A stretch of DNA of 37,008 nt from a virus: positions 1 to 37,008 of IMG/VR virus record IMGVR_UViG_3300015373_000017; one strand, 5' to 3'. Below are positions 18,566 to 25,868 of this stretch, piece by piece. Position numbers and translations under genes: made by a program. The notes beneath the pieces were generated by a model. It saw nothing but the letters and a program-made list of their open reading frames with translations, had not been told where the DNA came from and made no database searches. The first letter of the stretch is position 1. The number at the start of each line of letters is the position of its first letter.

Positions 18566-19555
18566 ATGGCAAGAACAACATTTGGAGCAAGTGGACCTAC
18601 TATTCCGGATAACAGTACACTGGAATATATTTGTTTTACATCTGCAGTAACAAGGGCAATGACTACAGTAAGTTCATATAGAGGAAAAGGTAATCCTTCA
18701 GTTACAAAGTACATAGAGGGCGGTCATACGTGCTTCTATAATATTAACTATGAGAGCGTTAGAAAGACTGGTTCAGGAGATAAAATCCCTAATCCATTTC
18801 CTAAAGACCTAGTTAAGTACAAGAAAGATATTGAGCCTATATTTCAATTCTATGATAAGCACAAGAATAAGGATAGAATTATTATGGTTTGCGAAAACGA
18901 ACCAACAACTAAGGGATTTCATAGTGGGCCTATGAGTGACTATCTTAAAATACTGGAAGTGTTTGTTGCATTAGCAAAACAATATGGTTACAAAGTAACT
19001 GATGGAGCAGTTCACGTGGACAGAGTTAATTCAATAAAGGCACTAACAGCTAAGGAAGAGAATGTAGAAGATTTATTAGATAATGAAGTTGCAGCTAATT
19101 TAAACGATTGGGACTATGATATTCCAGAACCGTTTAGAATTCCTAAAACTGATATGTACTTAACTTCATTCTCTTCTATTGAAGAATATAGAGGAAGTTC
19201 ATCAGAAGTTTCAGAATTACTAAAAGGATATAAGAATTTAGATTTAACGGCAGTAAATCTTCACACTGCTAACATAGGCGGCGATTTTGATTCCTCAAAG
19301 ATAAAGAAGTGCACTGATAAAGTTAAACTATTCACCGGACATGAATCTTGGTCTAACGAGTGGCATGTAGAAAATACTAATAACCAAGAATTATTAACTA
19401 AGATTGCAACAGGTTGGGCTCAGGCAGGAGTTGAGTTCACCGTATATCTTACTGGAACTCCAGGTGGAGATTGTCCATTAAATAGCGGAAAAAATTTAAC
19501 TTCTTTTGGACAGGCTTATAAAAATTTCATAATTAATTGGAAACAAGGAATATGA
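18566..19555 (+). CDS. Glycoside-hydrolase-like tail protein
   Basis: 329 aa with alternating strand/helix pattern of a TIM barrel. The motif IIMVCENEPTT (Asn111-Glu112-Pro113) looks like the acid/base site after strand 4 of clan GH-A glycosidases. Glu260 in LFTGHESWSNEW is placed like the strand-7 nucleophile, and AVNLHTAN resembles strand-6 sequence. It would cleave surface polysaccharide or act as an enzymatic fibre tip, or conceivably as lysin. It is the last large gene of the tail module. Fold and catalysis are inferred from motifs; no specific family is named. Confidence 0.5.
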   Translation: MARTTFGASGPTIPDNSTLEYICFTSAVTRAMTTVSSYRGKGNPSVTKYIEGGHTCFYNINYESVRKTGSGDKIPNPFPKDLVKYKKDIEPIFQFYDKHKNKDRIIMVCENEPTTKGFHSGPMSDYLKILEVFVALAKQYGYKVTDGAVHVDRVNSIKALTAKEENVEDLLDNEVAANLNDWDYDIPEPFRIPKTDMYLTSFSSIEEYRGSSSEVSELLKGYKNLDLTAVNLHTANIGGDFDSSKIKKCTDKVKLFTGHESWSNEWHVENTNNQELLTKIATGWAQAGVEFTVYLTGTPGGDCPLNSGKNLTSFGQAYKNFIINWKQGI

Positions 19556-19776
19556 CACAGCAATCTGAACAAGCATTGAATACTATTAAACGTATAGTAG
19601 ATGTATCAGTAATGAAAGGTGGCATCTTTGGAAGCATAGAGGGAGTAATTGATGCTGCTAATGCCTATAATTATATAGCAAATATTTGCGAGCAATATGA
19701 TAGAATAACAAGTGTTAGACCAGAACCAACTGATACATCAACTAAATCTATGGAGACGAGTGTAAACCACAACTAA
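19552..19776 (+). CDS. Small hypothetical protein, 74 aa, last late gene
   Basis: The start at 19552 gives an ATGA overlap; an in-frame ATG at 19537 would give five more residues and a longer overlap. Helical N-terminal two thirds (SEQALNTIKRIVDVSVMKGG) then a disordered Thr/Ser-rich end. No membrane segment. Resembles the small helical proteins often found after tail or lysis genes, function unknown. Two terminators follow. Confidence 0.6.
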   Translation: MTQQSEQALNTIKRIVDVSVMKGGIFGSIEGVIDAANAYNYIANICEQYDRITSVRPEPTDTSTKSMETSVNHN

Positions 19777-19822
19777 TTATCTGGTCTTCTGTTTGCTCTT
19801 CGTGTTGTTTTTTCAGTTAACA

Positions 19823-19859
19823 GCCCCAGACTGTGTAGGTTTGGGGCACTTGTTTTTTC
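19823..19859 (+). terminator. Rho-independent terminator of the tail operon
   Basis: Stem GCCCCAGAC (19823-19831) with GTTTGGGGC (19839-19847), loop TGTGTAG, 9 bp with one G-T pair, then ACTTGTTTTTT. Confidence 0.85.
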
Positions 19860-19866
19860 ATAGATT

Positions 19867-19900
19867 ACACTCCTTGCTTGTCCAAGTGAGGAGTGTTTTT
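19867..19900 (+). terminator. Second, tandem rho-independent terminator
   Basis: Stem ACACTCCT (19867-19874) with AGGAGTGT (19889-19896); the loop can add a small CTTG/CAAG pairing; five T residues follow the stem. Tandem arrangement would insulate the early promoter from late transcription. Confidence 0.85.
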
Positions 19901-20044
19901 CCTGTGGATTTTTCCATGAAAACCGCCCCGAATGCCGAACTTGCCATTAGCCATGACCAGCACAGGCGTTTCACATGGTTTATGTATATTAATATGGTAA
20001 AAAAAATCGGCCGAAATTCGGGAAAAAATAAATCCTACTTTAAC

Positions 20045-20074
20045 TTGTTATTAACATTTACTATGTTAATTTTG
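20045..20074 (+). promoter_or_regulatory. Bacteroidetes-type promoter for early genes
   Basis: TTG at 20045-20047, 19-nt spacer, TAATTTTG at 20067-20074. This fits the known -33 TTTG / -7 TAnnTTTG consensus of the Bacteroidetes primary sigma factor. It lies just after two terminators and 53 nt before the first early ATG. Confidence 0.75.
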
Positions 20075-20126
20075 TATCCATGTCCAAGTTGGGCAGTTAA
20101 ATTAGTAAATTAGTAAATTAGAAACT

Positions 20127-20345
20127 ATGACAGATGAAAATTATGAAGTCTTGAGAGATGGAATTTGCGATGAACTCAAGATTAATGCAATCGCAGCTGG
20201 TGAATTTATAGAGTGGTGCGAAGAAGAAGGCTGGTGGTACTATGGTGGTCCTCTTAAATGGCAGGGTAGGGATGATGATGGAAAAGTAATTTATAAATCC
20301 TTAAGAGAGGTATATTCGCTGTATGAACAAGCCAATGAAAATTAA
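20127..20345 (+). CDS. First early protein, 72 aa, unknown
   Basis: Acidic protein rich in Glu and aromatic residues (FIEWCEEEGWWYYGGPLKW). It follows the early promoter with a leader that lacks a Shine-Dalgarno site (ATTAGAAACT before ATG), the normal style in this window. As first gene of the operon it is expected to be made immediately on infection, so a host-takeover or antidefence role is possible but unproven. Confidence 0.65.
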   Translation: MTDENYEVLRDGICDELKINAIAAGEFIEWCEEEGWWYYGGPLKWQGRDDDGKVIYKSLREVYSLYEQANEN

Positions 20346-20568
20346 AGCTTTTACCTTAACACCCAGGGAAATTGAATTGCTCTCGAATTTACTCGAGATG
20401 AAACTAATTTGGGACGATGGAAAGGATGTAGATACTGAACTGTGGGAGTTCTGTGAAATTCTTGGTTTATGTAGATGTTCGCCATATCAGTCGTTTAGAA
20501 AAATTGGTTTTAAGCTAATGTGTGAAAACTCCAGCGATAAGATATTCAAAACTTTTTCTAAAAACTGA
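20323..20568 (+). CDS. Hypothetical early protein, 81 aa
   Basis: Helical protein (TLTPREIELLSNLLEMKLIW). Overlaps the upstream gene by 23 nt. A second in-frame ATG at 20335 (MKIKAFTLT) is an equally plausible start. TPREIELL recalls helix-turn-helix openings but is too short to call. Confidence 0.55.
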   Translation: MNKPMKIKAFTLTPREIELLSNLLEMKLIWDDGKDVDTELWEFCEILGLCRCSPYQSFRKIGFKLMCENSSDKIFKTFSKN

Positions 20569-20571
20569 AAA

Positions 20572-20760
20572 ATGACAACGAAACAAAAAGAAAAGCATCT
20601 CTCCGAAGCACCCAAATGGGGAGAAGATGCCAGGACACTCCAGAGGTCAATCTATCATTTTAGGGCAATGTTAAGAAACAAAGGCTACTTATTGCCAGCA
20701 GGCCTTTTGAAAGAATTGGATGCGAACTTGGAAGAAGCACTTAAAAAATTTACTCAATGA
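20572..20760 (+). CDS. Hypothetical early protein, 62 aa
   Basis: Basic N-terminus and two predicted helices (TLQRSIYHFRAMLRNKGYLL and LLKELDANLEEALKKF). Its stop overlaps the next start in ATGA. No family recognised. Confidence 0.6.
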   Translation: MTTKQKEKHLSEAPKWGEDARTLQRSIYHFRAMLRNKGYLLPAGLLKELDANLEEALKKFTQ

Positions 20761-20912
20761 TTTACATGCTGTTACTTATCTGCTTGATGAACACTGTTCT
20801 TTTCCAAATAATAGAAGAGACTGAAATATTCAGACAGTATTTCAAGACTTGGTTAATGCTGATTCCACCATTTGCATTAATTTCTGTCATAATTCACTTG
20901 GTAAAGACCTGA
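20757..20912 (+). CDS. Small membrane protein with two TM segments, 51 aa
   Basis: MIYMLLLICLMNTVLFQII forms one hydrophobic segment and TWLMLIPPFALISVIIHLV a second, joined by a charged loop (EETEIFRQYFK). Starts in an ATGA overlap. Its stop codon lies inside the 5' arm of the hairpin at 20907-20928. Early expression argues against a simple holin; superinfection exclusion or host-membrane targeting are alternatives. Confidence 0.6.
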   Translation: MIYMLLLICLMNTVLFQIIEETEIFRQYFKTWLMLIPPFALISVIIHLVKT

Positions 20913-20928
20913 TATTTCTATATCAGGT
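20907..20928 (+). promoter_or_regulatory. TTTCTA-loop hairpin, copy 1
   Basis: Perfect 8-bp stem ACCTGATA / TATCAGGT around hexaloop TTTCTA, 20 nt before the ATG of the 85-aa gene. Same loop as the three hairpins at 27030-27239 but a different stem. There is no clear T-tract, so it is not a standard terminator. Confidence 0.6.
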
Positions 20929-20948
20929 AATTTTTAAAACTTATAATT

Positions 20949-21206
20949 ATGACTATAAAAGAGAAATGTATTGACTTTGCTACATGGGTTGACTACAGTG
21001 GTTGGCTCAGAAATCCAAACGTGAAAGATGAGTGGGCTAAATATGAAATAGACCCACTTGACAGAGATTTAATTATTGAACCAGAAACAGTTACAAGTGA
21101 TGAGCTCTACGAAATCTATGAGAGAGAGAACTCTCGTCCCGGAGGGGAAGATTTTTTGGCTCGACCAATACAGAGAATTGGTGGAGGCAGCCAAAAAGAT
21201 AGCTAA
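20949..21206 (+). CDS. Hypothetical early protein, 85 aa
   Basis: Acidic protein with Trp/Tyr-rich N-terminus (CIDFATWVDYSGWLRN) and ITSDELYEIYE-like helix. Preceded by the TTTCTA hairpin and an A/T-rich leader. Its 3' end overlaps the next gene by up to ~90 nt in another frame. Unknown function. Confidence 0.6.
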   Translation: MTIKEKCIDFATWVDYSGWLRNPNVKDEWAKYEIDPLDRDLIIEPETVTSDELYEIYERENSRPGGEDFLARPIQRIGGGSQKDS

Positions 21207-21378
21207 AGATAAACAAACCTCTAACCTTGAAGTACACCAAATTCTAATGGACTACCAATACGAAGGTAAGTATCAGAAGAGGGGCGAGCTCGAAAGAGTC
21301 CTACTAAAAAAAATTCTGGAAATTATCGAGCCACGAGAACAGCCCGGACCTAAATATTCACAATTAGATTTATTTTAA
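21118..21378 (+). CDS. Small protein ending in a clamp-binding-like QLDLF
   Basis: 86 aa from ATG 21118; in-frame ATGs at 21100 and 21076 are alternatives. The first part is helical (DQYRELVEAAKKIAKD, HQILMDYQYEGKYQKR), the last part flexible (PREQPGPKYS). The final five residues QLDLF match the consensus by which bacterial proteins bind the DNA polymerase sliding clamp. It may be recruited to, or block, the host clamp. The motif is seen; binding is inferred. Confidence 0.6.
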   Translation: MRERTLVPEGKIFWLDQYRELVEAAKKIAKDKQTSNLEVHQILMDYQYEGKYQKRGELERVLLKKILEIIEPREQPGPKYSQLDLF

Positions 21379-21383
21379 ACAAC

Positions 21384-21710
21384 ATGAAGAAAGATTATCC
21401 AACTTACTTGGTAAACACCCAAGTACCAGCAGAATGCTTAAGGCATGATTTCGCAAGCAACAGAAGTCCATACTACGTTGAAGTTAGGCACGTATTTTTA
21501 GGAGTTTTCTCGGAGAGCGACGAGCCAATGGTAAGTACTACCATACACAATATCTCAACCCATACCCTATGGGCTATTGATTGGGCTAAATTGGCTACTA
21601 TTCTTGACGAACAAGGAAGAAATTATTTTGTAAACTTAATGAAACAAGATGATGTACAAGTACAAGAACAGGAATTGCCGAGTACTGAAGAGCCGGTACA
21701 GCAACAATAG
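21384..21710 (+). CDS. Hypothetical protein, 108 aa
   Basis: Beta-rich centre (YYVEVRHVFLGVFSESDEP), then helix and a Gln/Glu-rich flexible end (VQVQEQELPSTEEPVQQQ). Overlaps the next gene by 62 nt. No family recognised. Confidence 0.6.
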   Translation: MKKDYPTYLVNTQVPAECLRHDFASNRSPYYVEVRHVFLGVFSESDEPMVSTTIHNISTHTLWAIDWAKLATILDEQGRNYFVNLMKQDDVQVQEQELPSTEEPVQQQ

Positions 21711-21951
21711 AATTGCTCTCGTTTTAGTTGACGAAGATGGTATTCCAGAAGCTAAAGCTACAATCAACGTTGTAGAAGATACTGCCCACAAGAGGAGTGA
21801 GGTTACTATAAAGAATTATTCTGAAAATGAGGGTATGTACGAATGGCTACTGAGAAACCAAATTGTTAGACCTGCTCACAGATTTGTTTATACTGGATAC
21901 ACAAAGTGTCCAGTATGTTATCTTACTGAAACATTTATTAACAATGGATGA
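21649..21951 (+). CDS. DUF4313-like phage protein, 100 aa
   Basis: Contains RIALVLVDEDGIPEAKATINV, VTIKNYSENEGMYEWL and a closing CPVCYL, an arrangement recalled from DUF4313-type proteins of Bacteroides phages and plasmids, whose function is not known. The start at ATGATG lies inside the previous gene; the shared segment has a plausible N-terminus (MMYKYKNRNCRVL). The stop overlaps the next start by 8 nt. Confidence 0.6.
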   Translation: MMYKYKNRNCRVLKSRYSNNRIALVLVDEDGIPEAKATINVVEDTAHKRSEVTIKNYSENEGMYEWLLRNQIVRPAHRFVYTGYTKCPVCYLTETFINNG

Positions 21952-22852
21952 GACTGTAGAAATTATCCAAGAACCACAGAAGCTATCATTATTTCAGCAG
22001 GAAAAAGCTGCTATTGATATTCAGGTGGCTACTGCCAGACAATTCCCCCGAAACATTAGGCGCTCAGTAGACAACGCCATAGCAACAGTTCAGTTGACTG
22101 AAAAAGTTGCTGAAACTTGTATGTACTCTGTGCCAAGAGGTAGGGGGAAAGTTATTACCGGCCCAAGCATACACATGGCTAAAATTATTGCTCAGACGTG
22201 GGGCAATTTAAGAATGTCTAACAAGGTTATAGACATTGACCTCAAGCATGTCACTTCTCAAGCCATGTGTTGGGACTTGGAAGCAAATATAGCAATTCAA
22301 ACTGAAGTCAAACGACTAATTATTGGTAGAGAGGGTCGCTATTCTGATGATATGATTACAGTCACTGGAAATGCGGCAAACGCAATCTCTTTGAGGAATG
22401 CTATATTGGCTGTCATTCCAGAAGCAGTTACCGAAAGAGTTTATACTGCTGCCATAGAGAGAATAACTGGTAAATTGTCAGATACAAACCAGCTCACCGC
22501 CAAACGTATAGAATTGATAACTGGTTTTAGGGAATTGTATCAAGTTACAGAACAAGAAATTCTATATATCTTAGGTAAAACTGCTGTTGAGAATATCACA
22601 AAAGAGGATATTGCGGTTCTAATAGGTATCAAGGGTGGCTTACGAGATGGTGACACAACTGTAGATGAGGCTTTCAAACGTAAAAAAGTGCAGGAAAAGA
22701 ATTCTACATCTGCCAAACTGGATAGAATTATCGCTTTGATAAACGACTCTAAAACAATAGAGGAGCTTGAAAAATACAAAAAGCATATCAATTCTCCAGA
22801 AATTGCTAAACTGTATGATGAACGCTATGCTGAACTTTTAACTAAACAATAA
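21944..22852 (+). CDS. Probable phage ssDNA-annealing/recombination protein
   Basis: 302 aa from ATG 21944; the frame is open further upstream but 21944 fits the 8-nt overlap and gives a normal N-terminus (MDETVEIIQEPQ). The core (TARQFPRNIRRSVDNAIATV, then VPRGRGKVITGPSIHMAKII and MITVTGNAANAISLRNAIL) is a conserved family in Bacteroidetes phages, which I recall as RecT-like or uncharacterised. Pairing with an exonuclease 1.1 kb downstream supports single-strand annealing with end resection. PQKLSLF near the N-terminus resembles a clamp-binding peptide. Annealing activity is inferred from context. Confidence 0.5.
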   Translation: MDETVEIIQEPQKLSLFQQEKAAIDIQVATARQFPRNIRRSVDNAIATVQLTEKVAETCMYSVPRGRGKVITGPSIHMAKIIAQTWGNLRMSNKVIDIDLKHVTSQAMCWDLEANIAIQTEVKRLIIGREGRYSDDMITVTGNAANAISLRNAILAVIPEAVTERVYTAAIERITGKLSDTNQLTAKRIELITGFRELYQVTEQEILYILGKTAVENITKEDIAVLIGIKGGLRDGDTTVDEAFKRKKVQEKNSTSAKLDRIIALINDSKTIEELEKYKKHINSPEIAKLYDERYAELLTKQ

Positions 22853-22853
22853 T

Positions 22854-23186
22854 ATGGCTGAAATACAATTAACACAGTGAAAAGTAACTCATCTATGGTA
22901 TGTTGATTTTATGAAGTGTAAAAAGTATAAATGGTGCGCTGCTTATGAAAGTGGAAGATGGTATGCAGTTTCAAGAATTAATGGTAAACGAGTTAGAATG
23001 CATCGCTTTATAGTTGACCTTGTTGATAAAAATTTAGTAGTCGACCATATAGACCATAATGGACTTAATAATATGAGAGAAAATTTAAGAATTGTAACTA
23101 ATCAAATAAATTGTCAAAATAGGCGTTATAGTTTTATTTCTCAGCGAACTATACAACAAATTATAGAGGAAGATTTCTCGTATTAG
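22854..23186 (+). pseudogene. HNH endonuclease with in-frame TGA near its start
   Basis: From ATG 22854 the frame reads MAEIQLTQ, stop (TGA 22878-22880), KVTHLWYVDFMKCKKYKWCA. This aligns without gaps to the start of the HNH enzyme at 3789 (MQQIALTKGKIAFIDNEDY...), with the TGA exactly at the conserved Gly. Translation could restart at ATG 22911, giving 91 aa with a full HNH core (MHRFIV, VVDHIDHNGLNNMRENLRIV) but without the lead-in. No AP2 domain follows; the end (YSFISQRTIQQIIEEDF) is atypical. Probably a decaying homing endonuclease, unless the internal start or readthrough is used. Confidence 0.7.
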
Positions 23187-23201
23187 CTACAAACCAGAGG
23201 T

Positions 23202-23273
23202 ATGGACAACTTTAACAAAATTTTAACGAGTAGAATTTGGTGGCTACTATTCCCTAATATACCTTTAAAATAA
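23202..23273 (+). CDS. Possible 23-aa peptide
   Basis: Reads MDNFNKILTSRIWWLLFPNIPLK with a short amphipathic or hydrophobic middle. It lies in the otherwise empty 23187-23277 and its leader repeats AAAATTTTAACGA-type sequence seen also near 30270. Weak support. Confidence 0.2.
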   Translation: MDNFNKILTSRIWWLLFPNIPLK

Positions 23274-23277
23274 AAAA

Positions 23278-23472
23278 ATGAAAACAATTAATCCAGACAT
23301 TCAGATTTTTAATAGTGAAGTAGCTGCAAGACGCTATTTTACTAAAATTACTTCTGGTCATTTATTAAAAACCAGAAATGACAGTCGCTATGGTATGCAC
23401 TGGTTCGTTGACAGAAGTAAAGAAGCTGTTAGAGAGTGGCCGAATCACTATACCCTAATGGATACAAAGTAA
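23278..23472 (+). CDS. Hypothetical protein, 64 aa
   Basis: Basic protein (EVAARRYFTKITSGHLLKTRN) with a run of A before the ATG and no Shine-Dalgarno. No motif recognised. Confidence 0.55.
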   Translation: MKTINPDIQIFNSEVAARRYFTKITSGHLLKTRNDSRYGMHWFVDRSKEAVREWPNHYTLMDTK

Positions 23473-23518
23473 TTTTTTGACTATCAACCATAGGCACTCA
23501 CTTAAAAACAATTTTAAC

Positions 23519-23788
23519 ATGACATTAACAGAAGACGCTAAAAAAGCTATTGTTGACCTTGCAGAAGATTTAAGGTCAACTGTTGAAAAAATCGAGAAAA
23601 GTATTCATACCACTCTGTACCATTATGGTGACTATCTGGCAATATTTAGTCAAGTGGCGAAAAAACAAAGTACATCTGATTTCGTTATGCTTGCACTAAT
23701 TACAGCAGGAGCTAACGAAGATGGCGTAAAATGGGCTTATAGAATTCATTCTGGAAATCAGGACTTGATTGATAAAATCTTTAAATAA
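23519..23788 (+). CDS. Hypothetical helical protein, 89 aa
   Basis: Starts MTLTEDAKKAIVDLAEDL after AATTTTAAC; a longer frame from TTG 23477 is less likely. Predicted helices throughout, ending GVKWAYRIHSGNQDLIDKIF. Unknown. Confidence 0.65.
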   Translation: MTLTEDAKKAIVDLAEDLRSTVEKIEKSIHTTLYHYGDYLAIFSQVAKKQSTSDFVMLALITAGANEDGVKWAYRIHSGNQDLIDKIFK

Positions 23789-23794
23789 ACAAAT

Positions 23795-24016
23795 ATGACA
23801 GAAAGAGACAAAACTACTGTTCAGGAAATTATTTCCAAACTCGAAGCTTTAAAAGAAAAGCTTGAAGATGTTTTAAATAGACTTAATGCAGAAAAAGATG
23901 AACTTGAAGAGGACGAAGAAAACGAGACTCTTGAAGATGATATTTCTGAAATGGAAGATGCCATTGAGTCACTTGATAGTTCAATAGCTACATTAACTAA
24001 TACTTATGGAGTTTAA
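23795..24016 (+). CDS. Acidic coiled-coil protein, 73 aa
   Basis: Heptad pattern of Leu/Ile with dense Glu/Asp (LEALKEKLEDVLNRLNAEKD, ELEEDEENETLEDD). Very acidic, so it may mimic DNA or act as a partner for a DNA-binding protein such as the nuclease encoded next, whose start it overlaps by 11 nt. Function is not known. Confidence 0.65.
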   Translation: MTERDKTTVQEIISKLEALKEKLEDVLNRLNAEKDELEEDEENETLEDDISEMEDAIESLDSSIATLTNTYGV

Positions 24017-24911
24017 CAACTATCTATTCCATTGTTCTTCTCTCGGCAGTATTATGACTGAACCCAGAGGGAAGAGCAATTTGGAGAAATACAAAGAGGC
24101 ACAGGATAAGTTTAATTCTTGGAAGGAAAAATTCGAGAAGGTTAAGTTAGAACTCGATACCTTTAAAAACAAAGAAACTAAAACATACCAAAATAAGGCG
24201 CAGACTATGGGCAACTACGAAGACAAGATGTGGTTAGCTCATGAGACAATGACAACACTCGAGTATATTAAAGATGCCAAGCCTTTATCTGATACTTGCA
24301 AAAAATATTTAATGAACTTATTTGTTCAGGCTAAATATGGGCGTGTTAAGGACATTAAACTTAAGTACTGGGATAAAGGAAATATGTTAGAGGAAGATGC
24401 TTTTACGATATATTCTCGTTTAATCAAGGAATATGTTGAGAAAAATACTGTCACCAAGTCTAATCCTTATGTGGTTGGCACTATTGACTTTCCTGCAAGA
24501 GACAAGGTAATTATACATGATACTAAGGTATCTTGGGATATTTACACTTTTTGGTCAAGTCTTGCAAATGGACTTGAAGATGACTATTATTGGCAGGCTC
24601 AGGGTTATATGTGGTTGTGGGAGCTGGATGAGGCAAAAGTCATTAAGATGTTACTCGATACTCCTGATAAATTAATCGAAGCAGAAAAAAAGTCATTGCT
24701 GAGAGATTTTATTGGTAGTGAATTTCAGTATCAGGAAGCTTGTGCTGAATTGGACAAACTTCACAAGTACGATGATATTCCAGTTGAAGAAAGAATCATT
24801 GAGTTTAAGGTTGAGAGAAGTGACGAAGATATTGCTCGTATTCCCGAGAGAGTTGAAATGTGCCGAGCATGGCTAAACAGTATTAAGCCTGGAACTTATT
24901 TTACAATTTAA
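24006..24911 (+). CDS. PD-(D/E)XK exonuclease (YqaJ/RecB type)
   Basis: 301 aa. Glu129/Glu130 in DKGNMLEEDA, Asp161 in VVGTIDFPA, Asp172-Thr-Lys174 in IIHDTKVSW and Gln197/Gln199/Tyr201 in YYWQAQGYMWLW match the catalytic order of this nuclease fold (E, D, D-x-K, Q-x-x-x-Y). It probably resects double-strand ends for annealing by the protein at 21944 or degrades host DNA. The N-terminal 60 residues form a lysine-rich helix. All expected catalytic residues are present. Confidence 0.8.
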   Translation: MEFNNYLFHCSSLGSIMTEPRGKSNLEKYKEAQDKFNSWKEKFEKVKLELDTFKNKETKTYQNKAQTMGNYEDKMWLAHETMTTLEYIKDAKPLSDTCKKYLMNLFVQAKYGRVKDIKLKYWDKGNMLEEDAFTIYSRLIKEYVEKNTVTKSNPYVVGTIDFPARDKVIIHDTKVSWDIYTFWSSLANGLEDDYYWQAQGYMWLWELDEAKVIKMLLDTPDKLIEAEKKSLLRDFIGSEFQYQEACAELDKLHKYDDIPVEERIIEFKVERSDEDIARIPERVEMCRAWLNSIKPGTYFTI

Positions 24912-24915
24912 GAAT

Positions 24916-25143
24916 ATGAACTGGATAAAAAAGGGAGATTACATCTATGACGAGAACATGGATATTGTAGCAATTCTCCCAACAAACTACGATGAGACAC
25001 ATGCAAACGTAATTGTGTCAGCTCCAAAGATGCTCGAAGCTATGATTGAGTATATTGAGCGAATTGAAAGTGGCAGTCAGCCTACAAAGAAATCGTTTGA
25101 TAAATTCAAAGCAATAGTAAGCAGGATTTTGGAAGCAGCTTGA
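24916..25143 (+). CDS. Hypothetical protein, 75 aa
   Basis: Contains ANVIVSAPKMLEAMIEYIERI, a pattern of small phage proteins with a beta hairpin followed by an AP-x-ML-EA helix. That family is widespread next to recombination genes and has no assigned role. Confidence 0.65.
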   Translation: MNWIKKGDYIYDENMDIVAILPTNYDETHANVIVSAPKMLEAMIEYIERIESGSQPTKKSFDKFKAIVSRILEAA

Positions 25144-25169
25144 TTTAATCACTATTAAAATTAATAAGA

Positions 25170-25868
25170 ATGAGTGACATGGGAGAGCTCTCCACAAGAG
25201 AAGAAATTGTCAAGGGTATTAGATTTATCTGTTGCGATAACTTGCCTTTTATGAGAGAGATTGACATGGGCTATTTTCACGTAGGGATAGTAGACCCGCC
25301 ATATGGAGTTGAGGCTCACGCTTTTAATATGGGCAAAACAAGTGCCGAGCGTGCTAAATTAGACACAGTATTCAATAGGGGCTCTTGGGATGGCAAGATT
25401 CCCTCAAAGGAATATTTTGACCAACTGAGAAGAATTACAAGACAACAAGTAATCTGGGGTGGAAACTACTTTTTAGATTTCCTGCCAGCTACAGAGTGCT
25501 GTATGATTTGGGATAAAGAGCAAGCAGAAGGTCTTGGTTATGACGATTTCGAGCTTGCATGGACAAGTTTGAAAACCAAGAATATGATTTGTAGAAGGCA
25601 CAGAGTCAAGGACGCTAAAATTGAAAAGATACATACAACTCAGAAACCAGTGTACTTGTATAAATGGATTTTTTCTAAATTGATAAGTGCTGGTTATTTG
25701 AAAAAGGGACAGCGAGTCCTTGATACTCATGGAGGAAGTCACAATATAGCAATCGCAGCTTATGACTATGGAATGGAGTTAACAATATTAGAGATTAATC
25801 TCCAGTATCACTTGGATGGTATAGAACATTTTAAAAAATACACTATTCAAGGAGCACTCTTGTTATGA
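25170..25868 (+). CDS. DNA adenine-N6 methyltransferase
   Basis: 232 aa. Asp42-Pro-Pro-Tyr45 in VDPPYG is the catalytic motif IV. WDKEQAEGLGYDDFELAWTS and IHTTQKPVYLYKWI are standard for phage methyltransferases. The AdoMet motif follows near the C-terminus as VLDTHGGSHNIAIAA, with Gly-Gly-Ser-His in place of the usual Gly-Ser-Gly, before ELTILEI. Motif IV before motif I is the circular order of this subgroup. Likely protects phage DNA from restriction; no cognate nuclease was seen. ATGA overlap to the next gene. Confidence 0.85.
   Translation: MSDMGELSTREEIVKGIRFICCDNLPFMREIDMGYFHVGIVDPPYGVEAHAFNMGKTSAERAKLDTVFNRGSWDGKIPSKEYFDQLRRITRQQVIWGGNYFLDFLPATECCMIWDKEQAEGLGYDDFELAWTSLKTKNMICRRHRVKDAKIEKIHTTQKPVYLYKWIFSKLISAGYLKKGQRVLDTHGGSHNIAIAAYDYGMELTILEINLQYHLDGIEHFKKYTIQGALLL

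Larger units (their letters stand above)
19777..20126 (+). other. Gene-free boundary between late and early modules
   Basis: 350 nt holding two terminators, then about 140 nt with nothing recognised (locally more GC-rich around 19915-19980), the early promoter, and a short AT repeat TTAGTAAA-type at 20098-20120 in the presumed 5' leader. A reading frame across 19793-20113 exists but runs through both terminators and starts with TTG, so it is not counted. Confidence 0.7.

Noticed and set aside
19793-20113. 106-codon frame between late and early modules
   Set aside because: TTG start, runs through two strong terminators and the promoter, composition unlike the real genes.
22878-22880. Genome-wide TGA recoding
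   Set aside because: Several well-supported genes end with TGA in ATGA overlaps, and TAG and TAA also end genes.
22854-23273. Group I intron carrying the HNH gene
   Set aside because: The sequence before the stop aligns to the HNH N-terminus itself and no interrupted host exon pair could be recognised.
23477-23518. TTG start for the 89-aa gene
   Set aside because: ATG 23519 has the typical AATTTTAAC leader and the extra residues look unlike a protein start.
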